A model generated the notes under the pieces. It saw only the letters and a program-made list of their open reading frames with translations. It was not told the origin of the DNA and did no database searches. 44,690 nucleotides of DNA from Actinomycetota bacterium (GTDB taxonomy: Bacteria > Actinomycetota > Actinomycetes > Actinomycetales > Microbacteriaceae): positions 1 to 44,690 of the forward strand of contig JAFDWK010000051.1 of the NCBI GenBank assembly GCA_018268515.1, given 5' to 3'. Positions 8,901 to 16,101 of this stretch are shown here, in pieces. The position numbers were made by a program, and so were the translations under genes. Position 1 is the first letter of the stretch; every line of letters begins with the position of its first letter.

Positions 8901-9206
8901 GGTGCGCTTCGGCGTCGTGTCGGGATTGAACTCGCGCTCGACGCCGCGCTGCTTGAGGTACGCGTGGAAGTCCCTGTCGGTGAACCGTCCGCCGCTCTCG
9001 GTCTGGAAGAACGCGCGCAGCGCCCAGAGCTTCTCCTTGCGCACTGACAGCTGCGACGCCTGCTGCGCGATCCGGGCGTCAGGGCCGCCGGCCTGCTCCG
9101 TGTAGCCGATCTTCTCCCAGCCCTCGTACTTGGGGATGTCGGGGGTCGTCCACGAGTAGATGTACGGAATGACCTCACGGAACGTATCGATCGTCGGGTT
9201 AGCCAT
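5907..9206 (-). CDS. GIY-YIG-like / SF2 helicase / methyltransferase-half fusion
   Basis: 1099 aa. Residues 13-46 carry a GIY-YIG/T5orf172-like pattern (PYIYSW, then EKIGYT, then Arg45). The motor follows: LRPEQ (139-143), Walker A variant PRFGKT (167-172), DEAH (282-285) and LSGTPF (308-313). A charged coiled-coil-like stretch lies near residues 730-860. The last 130 residues look like the N-half of an Eco57I-type methyltransferase: VFTPQPVVKQMVDLL, DLFSTAGLF at 1001-1009 in place of motif I, IFEM at 1040-1043 and RWGNL. The first motif-I glycine is replaced by Thr, so AdoMet binding is uncertain. It overlaps the upstream gene by 8 bases and is coupled to the catalytic half downstream. The likely role is DNA translocation and cleavage in a restriction-like defence system. 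Confidence 0.8.
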   Translation of the reverse strand: MANPTIDTFREVIPYIYSWTTPDIPKYEGWEKIGYTEQAGGPDARIAQQASQLSVRKEKLWALRAFFQTESGGRFTDRDFHAYLKQRGVEREFNPDTTPKRTEWHRFVDMPLTSKQYFLEYVSQDGAELQRGGKEDYVLRPEQKAAVAQALDAFGSGHAEVLWNAKPRFGKTLTTYDLMRRLDARKVLIVTNRPAIANSWFDDFTRFIGHQTSYVFVSDSASLASRETMSRDQWAHYAAEHEDPRIVEFLSLQDLKGSQYFGGHHKKLKHIADFEWDLLVIDEAHEGVDTTKTDIAFDKITRRWTLHLSGTPFKALAAGKFDSPEQIFNWTYEDEQTARAEWSDAALENPYEALPTLNMFTYQLSRMITDRLAEGVALEEDEANIDFAFDLAEFFATKENGVFEHRDDVVTFLDRLTTNEKYPFSTPELRDEIRHSFWLLNRVASAKALEKLLKQHEVFKDYTIILAAGDGRGEDDSDVVVSMKSLDKVRTAIAEAEKAGGKTITLSVGQLTTGVTVPEWTAVLMLSNLSSAALYMQAAFRAQNPYTFLRGEHMLQKKNAYIFDFAPERTLTIFDEFANNLRPNPSGAPQVRRENIRTLLNFFPVIGEDTEGRMVELDAAQVLTFPQIFKAKEVVRRGFLSNLLFANVSGIFRYSEHVMSILEKLPEAKEGKVKPGTAIAIEEPVPVTDPQGNVEIDVATVINPKVAELGTPVWKIDEIPVVSPSTPVKRAAKDLADLVTQKARETREKLREEYDLTAAQIERDEKRTAATVTAAVERAYIDQEIAKRHLDDEHKQATTDAEIDAVEEKRATQDAAFTAEIMAIVKESTASITTEVVMREETKKEQKRANTAMDDARSHLRGFARTIPMFLMAYGTKGIRLSNFDDHTPDDVFEEIAGISEAEFRVLRDGQDITEEDGTVTRIPGLFDESVFDQAIQEFLAKKEQLADYFDVALTEDIFAYIPRQKSSLVFTPQPVVKQMVDLLEQENPGIFTDPTKTFADLFSTAGLFLMELVRRLDAGLAASIPDPQERLRHVLTKQIFEMSHNQILHDITIEAVSGGVDERKRWMEESGHYRWGNLATMTTAERAQMLDDMLEEGN

Positions 9207-9849
9207 CAGCCCTCACTTCTTTGTGGACGTGGTCGATACGACACACGGCGTACGTGTCGTAGTCGGTGAAGTCGAAAGCAGCGGTGCCGGCCGACCGACG
9301 CAGCGAGGCGAGGGGGAACGCGACGCGGCGCACCATCCCCGGCTCATTGAGTACGCGCTGCCACCACGAGAACTGGATCTCTTCGCCGTGGGCATCGAGC
9401 CCCGTCAGCGTGTTACCGCAGATGATGTTGCGCGTTACGAGCGTGGACGCCGAGCGGCGGAGATTGGTCCGGGGGCCGCAGGCATTCCCCGCGCGTTCAT
9501 GGAATGCGATGAACTCTGCAAGGAGTGCCCGCTGAGCAGCGTCGTGGTTGTCGGCGAGCAGTTCCACCGCGTAAACGGACGCAAGCGCGAATAGCGATTC
9601 GACCGGCCATACGGAGGGCTGGTAGCGCTTCTCGATCGCGTGAAGCTTGCGCTGAAGGATCGCGACGACGAAGTTGCCATCGCCAGCGGCCGGCTCGAAG
9701 AAGGTCTTGTCGACGAAGTTGGGACCGGTCTCAAGCTCAGGACGCACGAGGTCGAGCATCTGATTGACCATGTGCCGCGGGGTAAACACCTCACCGTGCG
9801 CCTTCACCCGGTGACGCGACTTGATGAGCCGCTCGTCCGCCATCGCCAC
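9199..9849 (-). CDS. N6-adenine methyltransferase, AdoMet-binding half
   Basis: 216 aa. It has GEVFTP (19-24), typical of the start of Eco57I-type and type ISP methyltransferases, motif I as EPAAGDGNF (52-60), motif II YAVEL (93-97) and NIICGNTL (141-148). The chain ends before NPPY. It is about a third the length of a complete enzyme, and the missing catalytic half is encoded two genes downstream. GAGGGG lies about 8 bases before the first of two adjacent in-frame ATGs (9849 and 9843). It is the first gene of a three-gene operon and divergent from an XRE regulator. Methylation of host sites, in complex with the 345-aa protein, is the expected function. Confidence 0.8.
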   Translation of the reverse strand: MAMADERLIKSRHRVKAHGEVFTPRHMVNQMLDLVRPELETGPNFVDKTFFEPAAGDGNFVVAILQRKLHAIEKRYQPSVWPVESLFALASVYAVELLADNHDAAQRALLAEFIAFHERAGNACGPRTNLRRSASTLVTRNIICGNTLTGLDAHGEEIQFSWWQRVLNEPGMVRRVAFPLASLRRSAGTAAFDFTDYDTYAVCRIDHVHKEVRADG

Positions 9850-9860
9850 CCCTCGGTTCC

Positions 9861-9889
9861 CACCCGAGATTGGTACTTATACCCGGGTG
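9861..9889. promoter_or_regulatory. Nested palindromic operator between the methylase and xre genes
   Basis: CACCCGAG (9861-9868) and CCCGGGTG (9882-9889) form an outer inverted repeat, and GGTACTTATACC (9872-9883) is a perfect inner one (GGTA/TACC). Read toward the methyltransferase the sequence contains TATAAG about 28 bases before the start, a plausible -10. The position between divergent genes is where control proteins of restriction-modification systems bind. Confidence 0.5.
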
Positions 9890-9933
9890 CGTTAACCCTG
9901 GCACAAGTCACAGACAATCCCGACGCTTGAGAG

Positions 9934-10209
9934 GTGCCCCGAGTCCCGTCCGCTGCAGCCATCCACATCGGGGGCCGGATCCGGGAGACGCGCCTGGCGT
10001 CGTCGATGACGCAGGACGAACTCGCGGTCGGCGCCGGCATCGATTCGTCGAACATCCGCGCCTACGAGGCAGGGCGGGCTCTGCCGAACCTGCTGTCGCT
10101 GGTGCGCATCGCCGAGGCTCTACGGACGCCGGCTGGTCACTTCCTCGAGGAGGTCACCGTCGGCATGTTCCCGGCGTCACCGGATGACAGGCGACGGCGA
10201 GCGGGTTGA
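9934..10209 (+). CDS. XRE-family regulator, C-protein-like
   Basis: 91 aa with a GTG start. A helix-turn-helix of the XRE/Cro class spans about residues 15-70: IRETRLASSMTQDELAVGAG followed by SSNIRAYEAG and LLSLVRIAEAL. Size and layout match control proteins that time endonuclease against methylase expression in restriction-modification systems. It is divergent from the methyltransferase/helicase operon across an 84-base gap with a nested palindrome, which suggests autoregulation and control of that operon. A GAGAG run lies immediately before the GTG, so the exact start is not certain. Confidence 0.75.
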   Translation: MPRVPSAAAIHIGGRIRETRLASSMTQDELAVGAGIDSSNIRAYEAGRALPNLLSLVRIAEALRTPAGHFLEEVTVGMFPASPDDRRRRAG

Positions 10210-10442
10210 CGATGCGCGCTGAGTTCCCTGTCCTGAACACTCGGGGGAAGGTCGGTGCACTCACGCTCATCATGAGCGGATGCGCGGACACACCCCACGG
10301 CGGGGCCGAGCGCGACACCAGCAACAACCGCCGCGCTGACCCCAAAGCCCGCTCCTTACCCTGTGACGGCGGACTGTGTCATCCGTACGGATGGGCTCGG
10401 GCCGATCCGGACGGGTAGAACTTCGCCGCCGAGACCACCGCA

Positions 10443-10865
10443 TTGCTCGCGCAACGCTTGGAACCGCTGGTGACGGACGGAGGCGTCGATTCGTCGCCTC
10501 AGGTGTGGATCAAGGATGAGGGGAACACCCGGGACCCCCTCCGGGGATCGGCCGCATCGGTACCCTGGCGGCGAACTCAATGCTCGGTGCCCCACTCGAG
10601 ACGACCCGTGCGGATCCGAAACAGTGATCCTGATCATTCCGGATGCCGCATTCGGCACGACCGAGGGCATCGACACCGGATCCACCCTCGATGAGGAGTG
10701 CGGGCCCTACCCCGGCCTGCCCGGTTCTCCTACGACGACGTACTCACGTTGAGCGGCACGAGCGACACCAGGATGAGTCTCGTCACCGACGCTGCGCGCA
10801 ATGGCGTGATCGACCACATCGAGATCAACACGAGCGAGCGACCATTCTCGGTGCAGTACGAGTGA
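10443..10865 (+). pseudogene. Frameshifted relic of an unknown protein
   Basis: Three protein-like segments follow one another in different frames. TALLAQRLEPLVTDGGVDSS is followed by SPQVWIKDEGNTRDPLRG, then VILIIPDAAFGTTEGIDTGS, then, after a further shift, RFSYDDVLTLSGTSDTRM through ERPFSVQYE and a TGA at 10863-10865. No single frame covers them, so at least two frameshifts or small deletions are needed. The family is not recognised. The rest of the gene-free stretch 10210-10926 holds no other feature I can support. Confidence 0.4.
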
Positions 10866-10926
10866 GCGAGACTCGCGGTCCGTGCCTCCATCCGAACGTC
10901 AGGTGCCACTGCTCGCGACGCGCACG

Positions 10927-13266
10927 TCACTCGACCTCGTCGACCTTGCCCTTCCGCCCCTTCTCGAACTCCGCGAACTGTGCCCGCAGCGCATCGAGAC
11001 CCGCCGGGTCGATCGACCATCGCCCTCCGGATCCGGGTTGCTCCTCCTTCGGAGTGATGCTGCGCAAGAACCGGCGAATGCTGCGGCCGTCGACGCCGAG
11101 TAACACTGCCAGCGCGGCCGGGGAGATGCCGCCTTCATCGGCCTCCTCCTCCGCTGAGTCGTCTTCGCCCATGCTCGCGGTGTACGCATCGCGGATCTCG
11201 GACAACCGCTGACCCGTTGTCGCCAGGCTCCAGTACCACCAGCCGTTGACGCTCCGGCTCGCAATCTCCCGGCCCGCTCCGGAAGGCGTGTCGTATGCGA
11301 CCTCGTCCAGGAACACTCGGCCGTCCTGAGCGATATCCGCCACGCGTCCCTCATGACCCGACAGCGTGAAGACGATCCGCGTCGCCGGTTCGATCCATCC
11401 CGACGAGACGAGCTGGGCCAGGTCTACGGTCGTGCTCGCGGTGACCGCTGCCGGAACCAGCTGCCCGACGTGCCCCTCGGGTGCAGGCCAGATCGCGAGG
11501 ATCTGCTCGATCAGGGCCTCGGTACGATCAGCGATCTGCTGTTCATCCCAGGCGCCCTCTCCCGATGCCGCCAGCGCATCGTTCGTGATCAGCACGTCGT
11601 TGAATCGACGGAAGTGTTCGCTCTTGGCGGCCCATGTACCGTTCGAGACCTTGCTGTTCAACGATTGCGTGACCAGCGTGAGGTTCCCCAGTCTCTGCAC
11701 GATCTGGTCCCGCTCGATCGCCTGAACCTCGGTGAGCGGATCCGTCCAATGCGCACGCCAAGTCTGCGGCATGAGGTGCTCGATCGTGCCCCGCTCCCGC
11801 ACGATCGGTCCCATCGCCAGTGGACGGTCACCGGGATACCCTCGACGCGCGTCTTCGAGCGCCTCCAGCACCATTCGCACTCGTGCACGCCGGTAGCCGC
11901 CATAGAAGTTCGCCGTCGCCAAGACGGCGCGAACTTCAGCGTCGCCCGGCCAGAAAGTCACTGTCGTGTGGTTCTCCGTCAGGTACTGCTGGAGCGCATC
12001 CGCGACGCCGTCCTTCGGCTGGCGGCTGAGGTGCTTCAGCAGGTCGACGAGAAATCGGTTCGATCCCTGCGATGGTGCCCGCACCAGCGCCCGCCGGACG
12101 AACCAGCTCTCGAGGATCTCGAGGATCCGGACCCGATCGCTGTCCGGGATCTCCGCCTGCTCGGACTCATCGAGCCAGATCAGCAACGGCCGCGCGACAT
12201 CGGAGTCCAGCGTTCCCACGCGGTAGTTAAAAAGCTCGGCACGGCTCAGACGACCGTCCTGACGCTCCGCGCCCTCGCTGAGTGAACGATAGCGATCCGC
12301 CGCTCGCTTGATCTGCGGCAGCAATGCGGAGACATCCTTGGCGACCGTGTTCACGTAGTGCTTGAACTGCGTGAAGACCTCGCGGATCGGGAAGTCATCG
12401 AGCGTCCGCGCTACGAGCCACTGCCACAGGAACAGCGATGCACGCGGGTTCTTCACGCGCCCGCTCGTGATCTCCTTCTCCCACCACGGCGTCTCGAAGT
12501 CCGCCCAGTTCGCCAGGTACGCCTGTTCGGCTTCCTTCTCCGGAATCTGCTGGAAGAGGAAGTTCTTGACGAGATCGGCCGCGGACAGAGGTGTACCTCG
12601 TGCGTTCAGCGTTTCGAAGATCGCTTGCGCGTCCTCGTTGGCGTCGAGGCTGATGCTGGCGATTTGCAGACGGTCCTTGATTGCAGGAACGAGCATCCAT
12701 GCGCGGTCCTCCGCGCTCGCGGGATCAGCATCCAGCCATCCCGCAATCTGCTCGGCGAAGAAGCGATGGCCGTCACGCATGCGGGATGCCGCGAGGCCGT
12801 CATAGTCCACGGGAACCGGCACCGACATCACCGTCGCGAATGCGTCTCGATCGCGGTTCGTGGGCCACACCTTGTAGCGGTCTTCGTCGCGACGCCAGCT
12901 GTTCTCCGGGTTCTCGATGAGGGGAAGGACCTGGCCCGCGAGGCGCGTGTATCCGCGACGCTCGAGCTCCGAGTGCAGCGCGTCGAGCAGCAGCTGCACG
13001 GTCGTCAAACGCTGCTGGCCATCGATCACGTTGGCCGCCGGAATGCTGCCGAGACCGGACGGCACCTGCTGCGTCACGATCGCACCGAGGAAGTGCGTGC
13101 CCGCCTCGTCGTGATTCGAGATGACTTCGACCAACCGCACGATGTCGTCCCACAGCGGTTGCCACTGCGTCTCCTTCGACCACACATACGGGCGTTGGAA
13201 CAGAGGAACCACAAGACGCGTCGGGTTGTAGAAGATCTCCTGAGGCGTGATGACGGTGGTCTTCAA
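10927..13266 (-). CDS. DUF262-DUF1524-RAMA protein (GmrSD-type restriction)
   Basis: About 779 aa from TTG at 13266, chosen because AGGGGG lies about 6 bases upstream and the protein then opens with KTTVITPQEIF, normal for the family; ATG at 13296 is an in-frame alternative. The DUF262 part has QRPYVW (24-29) and DGQQR (82-86). The DUF1524 HNH-like nuclease has EHLMPQ, and LGNLTLV follows. Residues about 614-695 form a RAMA-like domain (LVSSGWIEPAT, SGAGREIASRSVNGWWYWSL), a module found with restriction proteins and thought to read modified bases. The C-terminus is a small helical DNA-binding-like segment (LGVDGRSIRRFLR). DUF262/DUF1524 proteins act as type IV enzymes against modified phage DNA. 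Confidence 0.85.
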   Translation of the reverse strand: MKTTVITPQEIFYNPTRLVVPLFQRPYVWSKETQWQPLWDDIVRLVEVISNHDEAGTHFLGAIVTQQVPSGLGSIPAANVIDGQQRLTTVQLLLDALHSELERRGYTRLAGQVLPLIENPENSWRRDEDRYKVWPTNRDRDAFATVMSVPVPVDYDGLAASRMRDGHRFFAEQIAGWLDADPASAEDRAWMLVPAIKDRLQIASISLDANEDAQAIFETLNARGTPLSAADLVKNFLFQQIPEKEAEQAYLANWADFETPWWEKEITSGRVKNPRASLFLWQWLVARTLDDFPIREVFTQFKHYVNTVAKDVSALLPQIKRAADRYRSLSEGAERQDGRLSRAELFNYRVGTLDSDVARPLLIWLDESEQAEIPDSDRVRILEILESWFVRRALVRAPSQGSNRFLVDLLKHLSRQPKDGVADALQQYLTENHTTVTFWPGDAEVRAVLATANFYGGYRRARVRMVLEALEDARRGYPGDRPLAMGPIVRERGTIEHLMPQTWRAHWTDPLTEVQAIERDQIVQRLGNLTLVTQSLNSKVSNGTWAAKSEHFRRFNDVLITNDALAASGEGAWDEQQIADRTEALIEQILAIWPAPEGHVGQLVPAAVTASTTVDLAQLVSSGWIEPATRIVFTLSGHEGRVADIAQDGRVFLDEVAYDTPSGAGREIASRSVNGWWYWSLATTGQRLSEIRDAYTASMGEDDSAEEEADEGGISPAALAVLLGVDGRSIRRFLRSITPKEEQPGSGGRWSIDPAGLDALRAQFAEFEKGRKGKVDEVE

Positions 13267-13414
13267 AGTGCGTTCCCCCTGCGTGAGCGGATCCACCGGG
13301 CAATATCACCGGTGTCATCCACCCTGGCACACGTGCGAGCCGCTCCGACGTCGGCGCCCAGTGCTACGTTGCCCGGACGGGCGTACGAAGCACTCGCCGG
13401 GAAGGACGAACGCC

Positions 13415-14494
13415 ATGACCAGCAGCGCATCCGCGCACAATGATCCCTCGCTGTACTGCGCCTACTTCGGCGGTCCGCGGGATGGGTTCAAGACCGGCGA
13501 TCTGCCCGAAGTGTTCTCCGGGAAGAAGCTCACGGGCATGACGTCAAGGCTGCCCCTCGCCGAGCCGCATCAGTTCAGCCTGTACGCCGTGTACGTCTGC
13601 ACGAGCGAGACGCAAGTCGATGGGTTCTGGCGCTTCGAGTATCGGGGCATGACCGGCCCGAACGGAGAGCAGCTGGTCCCGGCAGATGTCCCGGAGGGAC
13701 ATCCGGCGTCTGCGCCAGCCCGGTACGAGCGCGCCGACGAAGCCGCGAGTGTGAACCGGTTCCGCCTCGTCGACGCGGAACTCGAAGGCTTCACCTCCGA
13801 CTCCTGGGGTGTCGAACTCGTCCTGCGCGCGCTGGCGGGCAGCCGCGCTCCGGTGCTGCCTACGCCCAACGACCGAGTCATCGACCATGCCCAGTACCTC
13901 GCCTACTGGCACGGTCTGCACTATCTGCTCGTCGCTCACCTCGGGTGGCGGGATCCGGGCCGCGGCCTGCGCGCCTGGCACGACGCGGGCCGCCCGACCA
14001 ATGACCCCACCCTCGCATTCATCGCGGCGGTATGGGGGCGCGATCGCACGCTCGACGCGTACATCGCGTGGGCCACTCTGCATCACGACTTCTTCACCGA
14101 ACATGCCAGGCATCCGCACCAGCCTTCGGACGCCTGGATCCGCTGGGCCCGGCAGGTCGAGGAACGTCACGGACTCGAGCTTCTCGTGGGCGGCTCCAAT
14201 CCGCCGCATTTCGGTTCCGCCTCCTCATCAACCGATCCGATCCGCGATCGCGGCCAGACGGCGGTGCTTACCATCATCGATGAGGAACGGCGCCGCGCGG
14301 TCTACGTCACCGGCGACCACGGCTTCGCCGACGACCTCCGACAGCGCTGGAGCGACCTGCCCGACGTCGCGCCGAACAACTGGCGCGTCGAGGTGTTCAA
14401 CCGGCGCCTCGGCTACCTCGGTGAGTATCGTCGCTCGCGCACAACCGGCCGTCTGCATGTCGGCACGCACTCGGTGCACATGCTCGGCAACTGA
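13415..14494 (+). CDS. Hypothetical protein, 359 aa
   Basis: The ATG at 13415 (MTSSASAHNDPSLYCAYFGG) has GAAGGA about 8 bases upstream and is preferred over longer in-frame extensions. The N-terminal 90 residues (GGPRDGFKTGDLPEVFSGKK, YAVYVCTSE, WRFEYRGM) look like a compact beta-rich domain. The middle is rich in Trp and His (YLAYWHGLHYLLVAHLGW, ATLHHDFFTEHARH). The C-terminal third is alpha/beta. There are no membrane segments or catalytic signature I can name. It follows the DUF262 gene divergently and precedes another unknown gene in the same direction, so a defence-associated role is possible by neighbourhood only. Confidence 0.7.
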   Translation: MTSSASAHNDPSLYCAYFGGPRDGFKTGDLPEVFSGKKLTGMTSRLPLAEPHQFSLYAVYVCTSETQVDGFWRFEYRGMTGPNGEQLVPADVPEGHPASAPARYERADEAASVNRFRLVDAELEGFTSDSWGVELVLRALAGSRAPVLPTPNDRVIDHAQYLAYWHGLHYLLVAHLGWRDPGRGLRAWHDAGRPTNDPTLAFIAAVWGRDRTLDAYIAWATLHHDFFTEHARHPHQPSDAWIRWARQVEERHGLELLVGGSNPPHFGSASSSTDPIRDRGQTAVLTIIDEERRRAVYVTGDHGFADDLRQRWSDLPDVAPNNWRVEVFNRRLGYLGEYRRSRTTGRLHVGTHSVHMLGN

Positions 14495-14601
14495 GTCGCT
14501 GCCCGGCTCCGAGATCGCCGCCTGGCCTATGTCCGCGATCGTGTCGGCCGCACCCGCTACCGTGGTGTTGTCCCGACCGACAAGCCACATAGGAGCTGAC
14601 C

Positions 14602-15861
14602 ATGGGCGATGAGATCGAGCTGATCAGCGACGGTGAAGGCCTTGCCGTGATCGGCGACGCGATCGCCGTCGAACGCTTCCTCTCCTCGGCGGGCGTACCG
14701 TCGAAGGACCTCGCCCTGCAGCAGCGGCTCGGATCCGCGCTCAATGCAGGCTCGGTGGCGGCGAAGGCCGGCTCCGAGATCGCCGCCAACTCGGGCCGCT
14801 GGGTGAAGCTCACCGAGGAATCGGCGAAGGTGATGAAGGTCGGCCACCTCATGAAAGGCTCGACGGAAGGCGTGAACCGCGCCATCGCGACGACCAGCAA
14901 GGGCAAGATCACCAACATCCTGGAGATCGTCAAGCCCGGGTCCTTCGGATCGATGCTGACCAATCCGGCACTGCTGGCGGGCGCAGCGGGGATCATGGCG
15001 CAGTTCGCCATGCAGCAGACGATGGAGGAAATCACCGATTACCTCGCGGTGATCGACGAGAAGGTCGACGACATCCTGCGCGCACAGAAGGACGCAGCGC
15101 TCGCCGAGATGATCGGCGTCGGCTTCGTCATCGATGAGGCGATGACAGTTCGTGAGCACACGGGGCGCGTCTCCGAGGTCACATGGTCGAAGGTGCAGGG
15201 GGCGTCACAGACGATCGCGACGACCCAAGGGTATGCGTTGCGCCAGCTCGACGGCATTGCTACGAAGCTGGAGAAGAAGCGCGCCGTTGGCGACCTGGCC
15301 GACGTCTCCGAAGACGCCGAGGAGACGGTCGAAGAATGGCTCGCCGTGCTGGCGCGGTGTTTCCAGCTCCAGGATGGTCTCGCCGTTCTCGAACTCGACC
15401 GCGTTCTCGACTCAAGCCCGGATGAACTCGAGCGCCACCGTGTCGGGCTCCGAGCAGCGCGCGACAAGCGCCGCGCACAGATCGCAGACACTACCCGCGC
15501 ACTCCTGGTGCGGATGGACTCTGCCGCCGAGCTCGCCAATGCCAAAGTTCTCTTGCACCCGATGAAGTCGGGTGCCGTAGTGCGGTCGGGCAACGAAGTC
15601 ATGACCGACATTGTCATCTTCAACGAACGTCTCGGAATCGAGGCGGGGCACAGCGCGATCGAGGCGAAGAAGTGGGCCGCGGCGGCCGGGGAGGCGCGCG
15701 ACAAGGCCGTTGACGTGAGTGTGGACAGCGCGGAAGCCGTCGCCAGGTTCAGCACCAGGGTCTTCATCAACGCCAAGTCAGCCAGCGAGAAGTTCGCCGA
15801 CGGTGTCGCGCAGCGATTCCCGCTGCGCCGAGCCGAGAAGCCCGGATCCGAGGACCGCTGA
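14602..15861 (+). CDS. Hypothetical helical protein with a hydrophobic segment
   Basis: 419 aa, unknown family. AGGAGCTGACC provides a good ribosome binding site for the ATG. Almost the whole chain is predicted-looking alpha helix rich in Ala and Glu. One hydrophobic stretch lies at about residues 113-135 (MLTNPALLAGAAGIMAQFAM), followed by long amphipathic helices and an acidic region (DVSEDAEETVEEWL). This layout, a single hydrophobic hairpin within a helical bundle, is seen in some membrane-active effectors, but that is analogy and no homology is claimed. It lies 107 bases after the previous unknown gene and may be co-transcribed with it. Confidence 0.7.
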   Translation: MGDEIELISDGEGLAVIGDAIAVERFLSSAGVPSKDLALQQRLGSALNAGSVAAKAGSEIAANSGRWVKLTEESAKVMKVGHLMKGSTEGVNRAIATTSKGKITNILEIVKPGSFGSMLTNPALLAGAAGIMAQFAMQQTMEEITDYLAVIDEKVDDILRAQKDAALAEMIGVGFVIDEAMTVREHTGRVSEVTWSKVQGASQTIATTQGYALRQLDGIATKLEKKRAVGDLADVSEDAEETVEEWLAVLARCFQLQDGLAVLELDRVLDSSPDELERHRVGLRAARDKRRAQIADTTRALLVRMDSAAELANAKVLLHPMKSGAVVRSGNEVMTDIVIFNERLGIEAGHSAIEAKKWAAAAGEARDKAVDVSVDSAEAVARFSTRVFINAKSASEKFADGVAQRFPLRRAEKPGSEDR

Positions 15862-15889
15862 GACCACCCCGGCAGCTTGCGGATCCGGG

Positions 15890-15911
15890 CCCTTCGACAG
15901 GCTCAGGGACC
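15890..15911 (+). repeat. CTTCGACAGGCTCAGGGACC intergenic repeat
   Basis: CCCTTCGACAGGCTCAGGGA plus CC is an imperfect palindrome (CCCT...AGGG). Variants occur at 16758-16779, 19684-19703, 21341-21362, 21418-21439, 25699-25721 and 25745-25766. It is a familiar intergenic repeat in actinobacterial genomes. Here it is followed by CGCCCTTCGTCTCGCTGCGC, part of a second repeat type that recurs at about 16790-16830 and, inverted, at 35318-35350. The gene-free stretch 15862-16057 holds only these. Confidence 0.8.
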
Positions 15912-16057
15912 GGATCCGCGTGCGGACGCCCTTCGTCTCGCTGCGCCCGCACAGGCACCGGGTGAGGCAGGACCCTCGAGGTGCGGCGTGTCGTCTCCGT
16001 CGGCTTCGCCGTCCTCGCTCAACGACCCCATGTGCGCCCATGATGTCATCGCGGTGT

Positions 16058-16084
16058 AATACGTATCAGGCGTATCATGTAATG
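16058..16084 (+). promoter_or_regulatory. Probable VapBC operator/promoter
   Basis: TAATACGTATCAGGCGTATC is followed by ATGTAAT. The core ATACGTAT is a perfect palindrome and CGTATCA is repeated 10 bases later. The same TAATACGTATCAGGC precedes the second vapB copy at 18081-18095, although there the second repeat is lost. VapB-type antitoxins usually bind palindromes in this position. Confidence 0.55.
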
Positions 16085-16101
16085 CAGTCGAGGGAGCCGC
16101 G

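Noticed and set aside
10206-10418. 70-codon frame after the XRE gene
   Set aside because: No domain, poor codon pattern and no ribosome binding site; the region looks like decayed sequence.
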